Assembly: GCF_000151665.1 (NCBI RefSeq)
Contig: NW_013171819.1
Location: forward strand, 310,001-374,000
Length of the DNA: 64,000 nt
DNA from: Blastocystis hominis
Taxonomy: Eukaryota; Sar; Bigyra; Opalinata; Blastocystidae
Reading direction: 5' to 3'
The position numbers and the translations under genes are program-made. Below the pieces are notes generated by a model. The model searched no databases. It was not told the origin of the DNA and saw only the letters and a list, made by a program, of their open reading frames with translations. Shown piece by piece: positions 56,001 through 64,000 of this stretch. Numbering within the stretch: the first letter of the stretch is position 1; each line of letters starts with the position of its first letter.

Positions 56001-58195
56001 CGCCTTCGTTGTCATGATACATCACCACATTCAAGGTCGTCCAAGACTCGATTTCTCGTCGCCAGAATCCCAGCGTGCTCAGCGGAGCAATAACCAGAAT
56101 CGGTTGCTGCGTTTCCATACTACGAATAAGGTCCACATCGATAGTGCAACTTGTGGATAATGTGCTCCATCAAGCTGATGACTTGGATCGTCTTTCCCAA
56201 ACCCATCTCATCAGCAAGGATTGAGTTCTTTCCTTGATTGTAGTTGTCCTTCAGCCAGCGGAAACCTTCCCACTGATAAGGACGCAGCGTCTAGAAGTGA
56301 TTTTCTGCATCTGCCCTCACTTTATTATCTTTAAAATGCAGAATCGATTTCTCTCCCTGCGCCACTCGCTCTGCTTTCGTTTTCAGAGGCTGCAGCTTTC
56401 TTGGTGCGATCACTTGCCGCGCTTCATAGTCCTTGATCATCTCGTCACTGATGGTCTCTGGACTCTCCCACGTGCAATCTTTGTAGGACAGATCCGACCA
56501 CTTCACGAGATATCTACCATTCACACGCATGACTATTTGTTACTTCACTTCTTCGCCCTCGATCTTCATGGCTAGCTGGATATTGTTAAACTCGGCCTGG
56601 CGTTCTTCAAACGCGGCACGCTTCTGATGATAGACTTCTTCCAGTTTCTCGCACATCATCAAGATAATCGAAGAGGGATCGCGGTTGTAGAGATGGCAGT
56701 TTTGGAACATCAATTCCAAGTCCGCAAACATTTCCTCGGCTGAAGAATAGGGAGTCAGAGCATTGGGTCGTTCGGAAGGATTGTCGCCGTTTGGAGCTGG
56801 CTCTGTCGAGGAAAGACGTTTCATGATCCAGCTTAGGCACATCGGATGTTTCACAATCGCGTAATAATTCGGAGCCCCGTCTCGCTCTTCATTCACGGGC
56901 AACATAAAGGGATCAGAATACACATAGCCTCCCTGATTCACTTCACATAGAGCACTTAAAATCTCGCTGCATCCCTGCTGCCAATAAAAACGCGTATCAT
57001 TATCCCAATCGAGGCTGCATGCTACAACCCGCTCCACTTCACAGAAATTGGGATTATAGTATTGATCCTCAGGTGTATTGGGAGGGTATTCAATGATAAA
57101 ACCATCCTCATCACGTGGCAGCATTTTTACAAACCGATAAAGTCGGCTTTTTCCATGGGGCGGGTTATCATGTACTAGCGTATCGAAACTCAGCCAGCTA
57201 AGATGCATGTACGACTTATTTCGCCACTTCACTAAGTATTCAAACGCTGAATTGTCAAAATTCCGCTTTTCGTGTTCTTTTTCGTCCTTCACATGAATTC
57301 CCTACAGTAAAACGCGAGTAAACTACTCTACAATTGCTAAGCGAGACCGATGCATCAATTCCTCTGCTTCGGGCGTTCCGGGAAGCACTCGACGGCCCAA
57401 AATACGCTCGATCTGACTACCGGAATCCGTTCCAGAGAAAATTGTGCTGTGGGTACGAGTAGAAGAAACGTCGTCATCGTCATCATCATCGTCATCCAGG
57501 TTTATTTCCTCCACAAAACCTTGGTTGACGTGCGTGCTCCGACGACTAAAGTCAAAGGTTGGAGAAAAAAATACATGCGAGTCGAACGACGTGTTCGCTC
57601 ACCTTCTGTCTCTTCTTTAAACGAAGGCGAAACATGGCCCTTGCTTGCACGAGACGGTTTATCCTCGTCAGAGCTATCACTCCAAGGATGACCTTTGAAT
57701 GAATGGGAGTGGTGGCTTATTTTTGCCGAAGTACTAGGCGTATCACTATCAGACCCAGAATCGATATTGTACTCCTCTCTATAAATCACACACAAACTGG
57801 AAGCCAACTCGGAAGGCATATCTTCCATATCATCCTCACTAAATTCAAATTCCTCATCACTATCTTGTTTCTTCATTTTCTGTCGTTTTGGGGGATTCTA
57901 CAGAAAACGCATTGCCTGAGCATCATACTGAAATATAACTGTTTATTGCACAATGGGGACAGAGATAGCTAAATGGTAAGTTGATCCCATTCGTGTTTCT
58001 TACTAATTGGATGAGAGAGCTCTTTTCACCTCATCATCACTCATATTAAAGCACTGAGGGTGGATGCGGTTATTGTAAGGGCAAGTGGGGTTTTTGCAAG
58101 TAAGGACGATTCCCCCTCGGTTTGTCTTACAAATACATATATTAGAAACACCTGCATCCATGTATCCAGTCTGGTTTCCACCAAGTGGGATACTC
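53076..58195 (-). CDS. CHD-type chromatin remodelling ATPase with PHD fingers
   Basis: About 1,600 residues with many short introns. In order: an N-terminal PHD-like finger ([21 protein letters not shown]), an acidic region with nine Asp in a row, chromodomain 1 ([20 protein letters not shown]), an insert resembling a bromodomain ([30 protein letters not shown]) and chromodomain 2 ([20 protein letters not shown]). The Snf2 ATPase follows ([66 protein letters not shown]). The C-terminus has two or more PHD/extended PHD fingers and a GATA-like finger ([12 protein letters not shown]...LCVVHYVAW). Motif II reads DEAQ where CHD proteins normally have DEAH. An encoded TAG ends it. Confidence 0.88.
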
Positions 58196-59261
58196 ATTCC
58201 CTTCTAAGATTATTTTGAAACAGCCCCTGTACAATTTGAAGAATTTGAACTTTTCTTTTCTTTGCTTGGTAGTTTTTGTTCAATTCACTACGTGGAATTT
58301 GATATTTAGAGGACAATGGAAAACAGATTGATTAGGAAACGGTTTTATTTATTTCATGTAGCAATAATATGTGGGTAACAAGAAAACGACAACCAAGTAA
58401 CGATTTGACACATTTGTATAAAATGAGTGTACGAAACTTGGGGAAGTTGTTTGTTATAGAAATGAAATGTTATAACTATTCAATAGGGTAATTTAAAATG
58501 GCCAAAACTCACTCTTGACGTGCTTTCAAACAATAGGAGTACATAGCATGCTAACCAACACTATTCTGATTATTGGCTCAATTTTATTATTTGAGATTAA
58601 ACACTGAGTCATGAGCAATTTGTATATATACAAAGTGAAAACCGAATTCTGAAGATTGTGAGTGAAGTCCAAGGCCGTAAGGTACGGACGTAACAGGCGG
58701 TCAACGGCCCGCTCAAGATCCCCTGCAGGTCGATAACTTGTTTGTTTGTTTTTTAGTTACGATTTTGAGTGATGTAGATTGAAGTGATGATTCTACAAAA
58801 AATCATCCTCAAGATTTGTGAAAGTAAATAAAAACTGCCTTTTTAGGTTGCAAAAATCATGGTTTGCTCAACACAGCCGTAGACACTGTCATTCTCATTA
58901 TGTGCTTATCATTAGCAATAGGTTAGAAAATTAGATAATACTAATATTCACAACACTCTTCATTGATATTTGGCAGGTTCGTAGCACGTTATGTTAGAAT
59001 TCACGCTTTTCCTATTTATATGGTATACTCAAATTTGGAATGATAATGGAGATGGGCGCACAAAATGGTTGACTAAATAATCAGGGTTTTATTTTTTTCA
59101 GGAATGCATCAAGAGTTTTACTGAAACACTACAAATAATTATTTATTGTAAAGTGCTATCATTCTGAAAAGAGTGAAGAAATATAAGGTCTGAAATAACA
59201 AATAACATTCAATGGTACTGACTAATTACTGAAAGAAACACATCAAATCCATGATATTGAT
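58196..59261. other. AT-rich spacer with a short GC-rich island
   Basis: About 1.1 kb of low-GC sequence with no supported frame, at the junction between the housekeeping block and the LRR/virus-like end. The exception is a GC-rich patch at 58661-58735, listed separately. Confidence 0.4.
58661..58735. other. GC-rich island of unknown identity
   Basis: Seventy-five bases much richer in GC than the flanks. It contains a 5-bp hairpin (CCGTA-AGG-TACGG) and ends in GATCCCCTGCAGGTCGA, which resembles a cloning polylinker or linker. It could be a small structured RNA, an insertion or an artefact. I could not fold it as a tRNA or match it to a known RNA. Confidence 0.3.
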
Positions 59262-60512
59262 TTACTGTAGGATTTTGATAAGATTCGCGAGAATCGAAGA
59301 AACATCTATGCAGGAAATCAAATCAGTCTAACAATACTCGAAACTGATTTTGATTGAACTCTCATAAATGGAGGATCCAGGAGACCACAAGGTAGATTTA
59401 CATGTTGCGGATTTGGAATATCTTAATATCATCAATATCCCTGATTATATATACTTTCTAGAGTAACCGAACATACATTACTAAAACTATATCTTTTAGA
59501 ATCAATGAATGTTAGATTTGGAAGATCTATAAAGCAAATCATTTACAATCATTTCATTCATACTTCGCATTGTCAAAGAACATGATTCATCATCGCTTCC
59601 ATAGAGTGATTCAAGTCCGAGTGTAATAGATTGTAGTGATGGTAGATCTATTGAAATCATTTCATTTAAAATCATTTCATACTTTCAATCACTGTTGATA
59701 AGGAATCACGAAATGCATTATCACCTAATGCGATAGATTGCAATAATGGTAGATCTAATCATTCAAATATTCAATATCATATCAATACCTCGAATCACAA
59801 ATGAAACATGACAAAAATTACAAGAAATACTTCCAATTATACCAATTTCTATAGATTGTAATTTTGGTAGATTCTTCAATTCAAAGTCGCCTCCAAAATC
59901 ACTGAAACTAAATTGGCCGATTTGAATGGATTCCAATGATTCACAATTCAATATATGGAATGATTTTGATTCATCGTTTCCTTCACTATTCTTTGTCTGA
60001 GTGAATGAATTGTTTCTAATTTCGATAGTTTTCAATCGATTCAATCCATCGATTTTGAATGTTTGCACTGACGCAAAACATTCATTACCGATTTCGATTG
60101 ATTCAACTTGAGTAAATCGAGAGAAATCGAATGTCGTGAAATCAGTATTACTGCAAGTCCAATTAGGTATAATAATGGAAGTTGTGCAAGAATCAAGTGA
60201 TTGAATATAGTCAATGTTATGTATTTCATAAGGAAATAGTAATTGAGAAACATCTAAAGTCAAATGGAATATATTATTAATAATTACTGTTTATTACAGA
60301 ATATGTCATATACTCGAATGAACGAGGTAGATTTACATATTGTGGATTTGGAATATCTTAATATCATCAATATTCAGTATCTTAATTTACTTTCTAATAT
60401 CACTGAACGAGGATAACGGAAGCTAGATCCTTGAGAATCGAGGGATGTTAGATTTGGAAGATCTATAAAGCAAATCATTTACAATCATTTCATTCATACT
60501 TCGAAGTGTCAA
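59262..60512 (-). pseudogene. LRR-family gene truncated at its 5' side
   Basis: A reverse-strand paralogue of the 6.2-12.6 kb LRR gene. It keeps the same exon-unit logic and phase-1 introns of 32-37 nt (60463-60499, 60358-60391, 60254-60287, 59755-59788, 59648-59682, 59527-59563, 59422-59454, 59306-59337). The 3' end is complete: the last exon DVSSILANLIKILQ and a TAA at 59262-59264 match the DVSDILAKKFV ending of the first gene. The open exon starts DVSQLLFPYEIHNIDYIQSL. The homology stops abruptly near 60512, inside the exon preceding the intron at 60463-60499, where the virus-like sequence begins. So the N-terminal MORN part and most of the array are missing here. Confidence 0.8.
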
Positions 60513-60794
60513 AGAGTAGTAGGGAAAAGGCGGAAAACACGCGAAAATCCATTTTCTACCAAATAACCGCGGAAATCATTTTTCGGCCATTTTCTGCCAT
60601 TGTCTACCTGCTCACCTCGATGTCCATAACAAGAAACGCGCGGAAACCCATGGCTGCCAATTTCGGCCAATTTCGGCCAATGTTAACCTGACTTCCATTG
60701 TAGGCCATGGTATGCATGGATGTGATGGGGACAACGAGGGACGACTTCGATTCCTCCCCATTGTCTTGTTGACTAAGGTAAAGAGAGAAAGACC
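60513..60794 (+). repeat. left-edge repeats of the virus-like element
   Basis: The sequence starts AGTAGTAGGGAAAAGG right at the break in the LRR homology. It contains three imperfect, roughly 60-bp units with the shared words CGCGGAAA, CCAT, TTTCGGCCA and TACCTG, including the direct repeat TTTCGGCCAATTTCGGCCAA. Polinton/Maverick elements end in long terminal inverted repeats that begin AG; this edge would fit one end. The other end is outside the window. Confidence 0.45.
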
Positions 60795-62288
60795 ATGCAC
60801 TACTCCATGCTTATTCAAGGCTCACCTACCAACGGCTCATTTACATGGGTTAATCCGTACAAGTACAAGAATCCCTATATCACTTCCATGACTGTCCTGT
60901 TTCATCCTAATGGTTCGATGTTTAATAACGTAGACACGACGAATGTGATTACTAACAGCAATGATGAGACTGTGACAATCCCTGCTGGTTATTACACGAT
61001 CAGTGAGATCATTGCCTTGCTCAATACCATGACCGATACTACATTCTCCATATCGACGAATGCCTCGTCGTTCGGTTGTATTTGGATTCAGTCTCCACAC
61101 ACCATTGACTTCACAGATGCACCTGACATTTGTGAGATCCTCGGCTTCGATGGACGAACGGTCATTCTACCTGCTTCGTTCAGTGGATCGAACGTGATTG
61201 ATATCACGCGAAATCGACAAGTGATCCAGGTCTACTCGACGATCGTGCGATCATCGGACTTGAAGATTGCCAACCAGAACAACAACCTGCTCACCACGAT
61301 GATCATTGACAATCCAACGGCTGACTACGTGCGAACTGTGGAAGACGTGTGTATTCCAATGATCACTCGGTTTGATCAATTGATGTTCGTATTCCGCGAT
61401 ATGGATGGCAAGATGATGCGATTGAACGGCGAATTCGAACTCCAGTTGACGATTGAGGACGTGATGGAGGAAGTGCCTTCATCGATGGGGGAAGCTTCGC
61501 TTCCCCCGGGGGTGACGATGTCACCCCCAACGATTGTCTCTGCAAACCAGTTCAGTATGATGGAAGTGTTCGGTAATACCACCAAGAAGGAAGTGAAGCT
61601 GGGCAATCCTCTCTCGTTCGACCAGTGCTACATCTCGTCTGTGTCGTTGTATACGGACTTCGTGTTGCACAACGTGCCGACTGATCAAATGGTGCTAATC
61701 AATGCTGGCGCTACGATTCAAGAGATCACGATACCACGCGGTGCATACGACATCGAAACGATCATTGCAAAGCTGAATGCAAGTGATGCCCTGTTCGAAT
61801 TGGTGTATAGCGGTGAGAATGCGTTCCACATCACGGTAGATCACTTCTACATGATTGATTTCACGAATGCACCAGAGATCAGGTCAATCCTTGGTTTCGA
61901 ATCGGACATCTTGGTGAAAGGAGTGGATAACCCGAAGCGCTACTACCTGTCTTCCTCGTGTAATCACGTGGTTGTTACTGATGGCACTGTCTCGCACATG
62001 TTGACATTGCCTGTCGGTTACTACACGTTCTCCGAGTTCATCGAGGCTGTCGGTGCTGAGATGGTGAAAGTGCTTCCTCTCATATCCATGACGATCGAGA
62101 ATGATCATGTTCGCTTCAATGTCCAAGCAGACGGATGGTATTTCGATCGATCCAGTGTTGACACGACGATCGATGGTTTTGGTTGGACTCCATCGGGTTC
62201 AAATTGGCATCAACGGTACGCAATCTGTGCATCGAACGACCAGTGGAAGCTTCGTTCAACCCTGAAAGCGATTCCCCTCCTGATATGA
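60795..62288 (+). CDS. virus-like structural protein 1 (Polinton/PLV-type, tentative)
   Basis: An intronless frame of 497 codons. It contains at least two copies of a module: a strand with G-x-Y (IPAGYYTISEIIALLN; IPRGAYDIETIIAKLN; and a partial LPVGYYTFSEFIEAVG), then IDFTDAPDICEILGF or IDFTNAPEIRSILGF. The first copy ends in a FRDMDGKMMRLNGEFELQL strand. This order (Y-rich helix, DFT...LGF, then a [FL]-x-D-x-[DN]-G segment) is what I recall in proteins of Polinton/Maverick and related viruses thought to be minor virion components. No capsid, ATPase, protease or polymerase gene is in view. The stop TGA overlaps the next ATG (ATGA). Two GC-rich hairpins lie in frame at 61487-61528. Confidence 0.55.
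   Translation: MHYSMLIQGSPTNGSFTWVNPYKYKNPYITSMTVLFHPNGSMFNNVDTTNVITNSNDETVTIPAGYYTISEIIALLNTMTDTTFSISTNASSFGCIWIQSPHTIDFTDAPDICEILGFDGRTVILPASFSGSNVIDITRNRQVIQVYSTIVRSSDLKIANQNNNLLTTMIIDNPTADYVRTVEDVCIPMITRFDQLMFVFRDMDGKMMRLNGEFELQLTIEDVMEEVPSSMGEASLPPGVTMSPPTIVSANQFSMMEVFGNTTKKEVKLGNPLSFDQCYISSVSLYTDFVLHNVPTDQMVLINAGATIQEITIPRGAYDIETIIAKLNASDALFELVYSGENAFHITVDHFYMIDFTNAPEIRSILGFESDILVKGVDNPKRYYLSSSCNHVVVTDGTVSHMLTLPVGYYTFSEFIEAVGAEMVKVLPLISMTIENDHVRFNVQADGWYFDRSSVDTTIDGFGWTPSGSNWHQRYAICASNDQWKLRSTLKAIPLLI
61487..61528 (+). repeat. abutting double hairpin inside ORF 1
   Basis: Two perfect 9-bp stems directly abut: GGGGGAAGC/GCTTCCCCC with loop TTC, and GGGGGTGAC/GTCACCCCC with loop GAT. The 42 nt stay in frame (14 codons). 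Confidence 0.9.
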
Positions 62289-63958
62289 CGAATGATCAAG
62301 GTATTGGTGGTCATGCATACATAGGATCAAACACCTTCATTGCGTATGACTGGAAAATGCGTACGAATGATAATCGGTTCCTGCTAAAGCCTCTCGCGAC
62401 ATACACGATGCGCCTAGCTGATGGCTCAGTACTCGATAGTGGTGAATTCTACATAACGGACGATACGTCTACCCCGATCAAGATGAATACTCTTACAACC
62501 ACATGTATTAATGAACTCAATGCTCGATATGCGAGTGCTATGGAACTACCTCCATCTCACCAGAATGCGATTGCGTGGACGGTGAATGACAATAGAGAAA
62601 GCATGTCATGGACTGCGAAGGACTATGCACCAGAATTGGAATTGCATATCACATCGGATAATACAGGTGACTTGGTGTCATCGAATGGTTCTTCGATCGG
62701 ACCTTGGTATTCCAAGGATAGTATATATCACACGAAAGTGTTTATCGATACGACGAATTTTATACTTGGAATACGTGGATATGGCGAAAGACCTCTCACA
62801 ATCCAACGAGGTCATTATAGCGCTATTGATATCGTGAATATGATCGCTAATGTGATCAATAAGATATATGTAGATGCATCTCTCGGAGGGTACTTGGTAT
62901 ATGTCATTGCAGATAATGGTGGTCGAGTACGAATGGGATGTCGAAATGGTACAGAACCACGATTCATATTGTTTTGTGATAATCCATGTTTCAAGATTAT
63001 ACCCGGACCATACGCTGAACCAGGTGGTGTGTATTTGTCTTGTTATTTCGAGTTTTATCGCAATTACTACATCAGGATGCCCGAGTTGACATCACCTTAC
63101 GAGTTTGCGATGGCAAACATCGATGGACTGAATGTGACGAATATGATCAAAGGTAGTACGTATTCCGATCGTGCTGTGTCGATCGAATTCATACAACCGA
63201 CACGTGTTACGTATGTGGGGAAGCAAAGCTTCCCCGGGGCAGCTTCGCTGCCCCACTATGTGAGGAATGATGAACTTGTTGTTCCATCATTGGCTACCTT
63301 CGTTGACTGGGAACAATCTGAGTCGTACACGGCTAACACGACGATTCGCTTCCCGTACGGAATGATGACACTGGACGAAGAGGGAAGCAGTGCTTCCCCC
63401 GAGACTGATATCACGTACACAGATGACGTTCAGACATTCACGTGGACCATACCATCACGGTTGACACAGGCTGACATGATATGGCACATGAACCAGTGTT
63501 TTGACTCGGCTACACTGAACATACGATGGAAAGCTGAGACAGATGGGTACTACATTCACGCAGACTACGTGTTCTCGTTGAGTGGTAACCTGGGAACCAT
63601 CGTTCCCGCTTCAGGATCGCAATCGCATACATGGCGTATCCCTTTCGACGATGGTGTGTACTATGCCAACTATGGTCCGATGGTTGCCGAGTATCCTGTC
63701 GATATCACGAACGGTCTATCGAACATACAGCTGTATTGCAACATCGTGAAAAGCAAGACGATACCACTGCTTGCGAATGTCCCGATGGACAGCTTGTACA
63801 AGAATTACTTCTACAAGAATCGCATGTTGGTACCATGTTCTGAATTGCTTGATCGCATCGTGTACGAACTGAAGGACGAAAATGGTGACCCGCTATCGTT
63901 CATTGGGAACGTGTACCTGCTAATCGGATTCACCGTTTCAGGAGGAAATAATAAATGA
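62285..63958 (+). CDS. virus-like structural protein 2 (paralogous modules)
   Basis: An intronless frame of about 557 codons from the ATG overlapping the previous stop. The frame is open upstream to 62183, but the overlapping start is preferred. It begins MTNDQGIGGHAYIGSNTFIA. It has further, more diverged copies of the module (IQRGHYSAIDIVNMIANVIN and a later strand-helix LTQADMIWHMNQCFDS), so it probably arose by duplication of ORF 1-type units. No transmembrane segment or enzyme motif is seen. It contains three GC-rich hairpins. Its TGA overlaps the start of a third frame (ATGA). The function is unknown; a virion surface or vertex protein is my inference. Confidence 0.5.
   Translation: MTNDQGIGGHAYIGSNTFIAYDWKMRTNDNRFLLKPLATYTMRLADGSVLDSGEFYITDDTSTPIKMNTLTTTCINELNARYASAMELPPSHQNAIAWTVNDNRESMSWTAKDYAPELELHITSDNTGDLVSSNGSSIGPWYSKDSIYHTKVFIDTTNFILGIRGYGERPLTIQRGHYSAIDIVNMIANVINKIYVDASLGGYLVYVIADNGGRVRMGCRNGTEPRFILFCDNPCFKIIPGPYAEPGGVYLSCYFEFYRNYYIRMPELTSPYEFAMANIDGLNVTNMIKGSTYSDRAVSIEFIQPTRVTYVGKQSFPGAASLPHYVRNDELVVPSLATFVDWEQSESYTANTTIRFPYGMMTLDEEGSSASPETDITYTDDVQTFTWTIPSRLTQADMIWHMNQCFDSATLNIRWKAETDGYYIHADYVFSLSGNLGTIVPASGSQSHTWRIPFDDGVYYANYGPMVAEYPVDITNGLSNIQLYCNIVKSKTIPLLANVPMDSLYKNYFYKNRMLVPCSELLDRIVYELKDENGDPLSFIGNVYLLIGFTVSGGNNK
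63217..63254 (+). repeat. abutting double hairpin inside ORF 2
   Basis: Two perfect 8-bp stems: GGGGAAGC/GCTTCCCC with loop AAA, then GGGGCAGC/GCTGCCCC with loop TTC. They share arms with the ORF 1 pair. Confidence 0.9.
63382..63398 (+). repeat. single hairpin inside ORF 2
   Basis: GGGAAGC/GCTTCCC with loop AGT, a 7-bp stem of the same sequence family as the two double hairpins. Confidence 0.85.
63940..63945 (+). promoter_or_regulatory. Shine-Dalgarno-like AGGAGG before ORF 3
   Basis: AGGAGG sits 9 nt before the ATG at 63955. It could be chance, or a sign that this block is translated by bacterial-type initiation. Confidence 0.35.
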
Positions 63959-64000
63959 ATCTAGTGTTCAACATTGCTCGAACGTACGAACATGAATTTA
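63955..64000 (+). CDS. start of virus-like ORF 3, cut by the window edge
   Basis: An ATG overlapping the previous TGA opens MNLVFNIARTYEHEF and runs off the window. It is too short to classify, but the chained ATGA arrangement repeats that between ORFs 1 and 2. Confidence 0.4.
   Translation, partial: MNLVFNIARTYEHEF

Noticed and set aside
58661-58735. A tRNA or 5S rRNA gene in the GC-rich patch
   Set aside because: No T-arm GGTTCGA-type box, acceptor pairing or 5S internal promoter could be found.
60795-63958. The two right-end ORFs as host genes with missed introns
   Set aside because: Each frame is open for about 500 or more codons, with ATGA coupling and no local TGTTTGTT element at the stops, unlike all host genes here.
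1-64000. CRISPR array, rRNA operon or tRNA genes
   Set aside because: No regularly spaced direct repeats with unique spacers, no rRNA words and no tRNA-like B box seen on either strand.

Overview
This looks like a nuclear contig from a Blastocystis-like stramenopile. I infer this from gene architecture, not from a database match. Almost every gene is broken by GT-AG introns of about 28-36 nt. Genes end 5-60 bp upstream of a TGTTTGTT element. In at least eight genes the reading frame runs into that element with no stop codon at the expected end, and cleavage exactly 4 nt before the element would leave T or TA, so the poly(A) tail would complete a TAA. Short introns, the TGTTTGTT element and stops made by polyadenylation are together established as hallmarks of Blastocystis. 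Genes for organellar proteins (gamma carbonic anhydrase, an IscA-type protein, a J protein) fit a mitochondrion-related organelle.

Layout. 1-4.9 kb: a type I membrane protein, proteasome beta-1, an OCRL-like inositol 5-phosphatase and eIF1A. 4.9-6.1 kb: AT-rich, no gene seen. 6.1-12.6 kb: one 21-exon gene for a MORN/leucine-rich-repeat protein of about 1,900 residues, built from tandem duplicated exons that all meet in phase 1. 12.8-58.2 kb: a dense housekeeping block with a CDCA7-type zinc finger, HSBP1, PH-ankyrin protein, GalNAc-transferase, SRP14, gamma-CA, DEAD-box helicase, a degenerate aspartate aminotransferase, ankyrin-TPR protein, IscA, J protein, NAK kinase, MYND/DUSP ubiquitin protease, PP1, HisRS, ceramide synthase, a bacterial-type ChW protein, striatin, NOP2, AP mu, CENP-I and a CHD remodeller. 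58.2-59.3 kb: AT-rich spacer. 59.3-60.5 kb: a second, reverse-oriented MORN/LRR-family gene that is cut off at its 5' side. 60.5-64 kb: a foreign-looking block with two long intronless ORFs and the start of a third, chained by ATGA overlaps and carrying GC-rich tandem hairpins inside the coding sequence. Their repeated modules resemble virion structural proteins of Polinton/Maverick-like viruses.

The best candidate for an undescribed system is this right-hand block: an endogenous (or chimeric) virus-like element whose left edge interrupts a repeat-rich LRR gene. Working together in the housekeeping part are protein synthesis and targeting (eIF1A, HisRS, NOP2, SRP14), secretory traffic (AP mu, OCRL, GalNAc-T, ceramide synthase), chromosome biology (CENP-I, CHD, CDCA7-like) and organellar Fe-S or import functions (IscA, J protein). 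Introns were placed by eye from splice sites and reading frame; the summed exon lengths are divisible by three wherever I checked.
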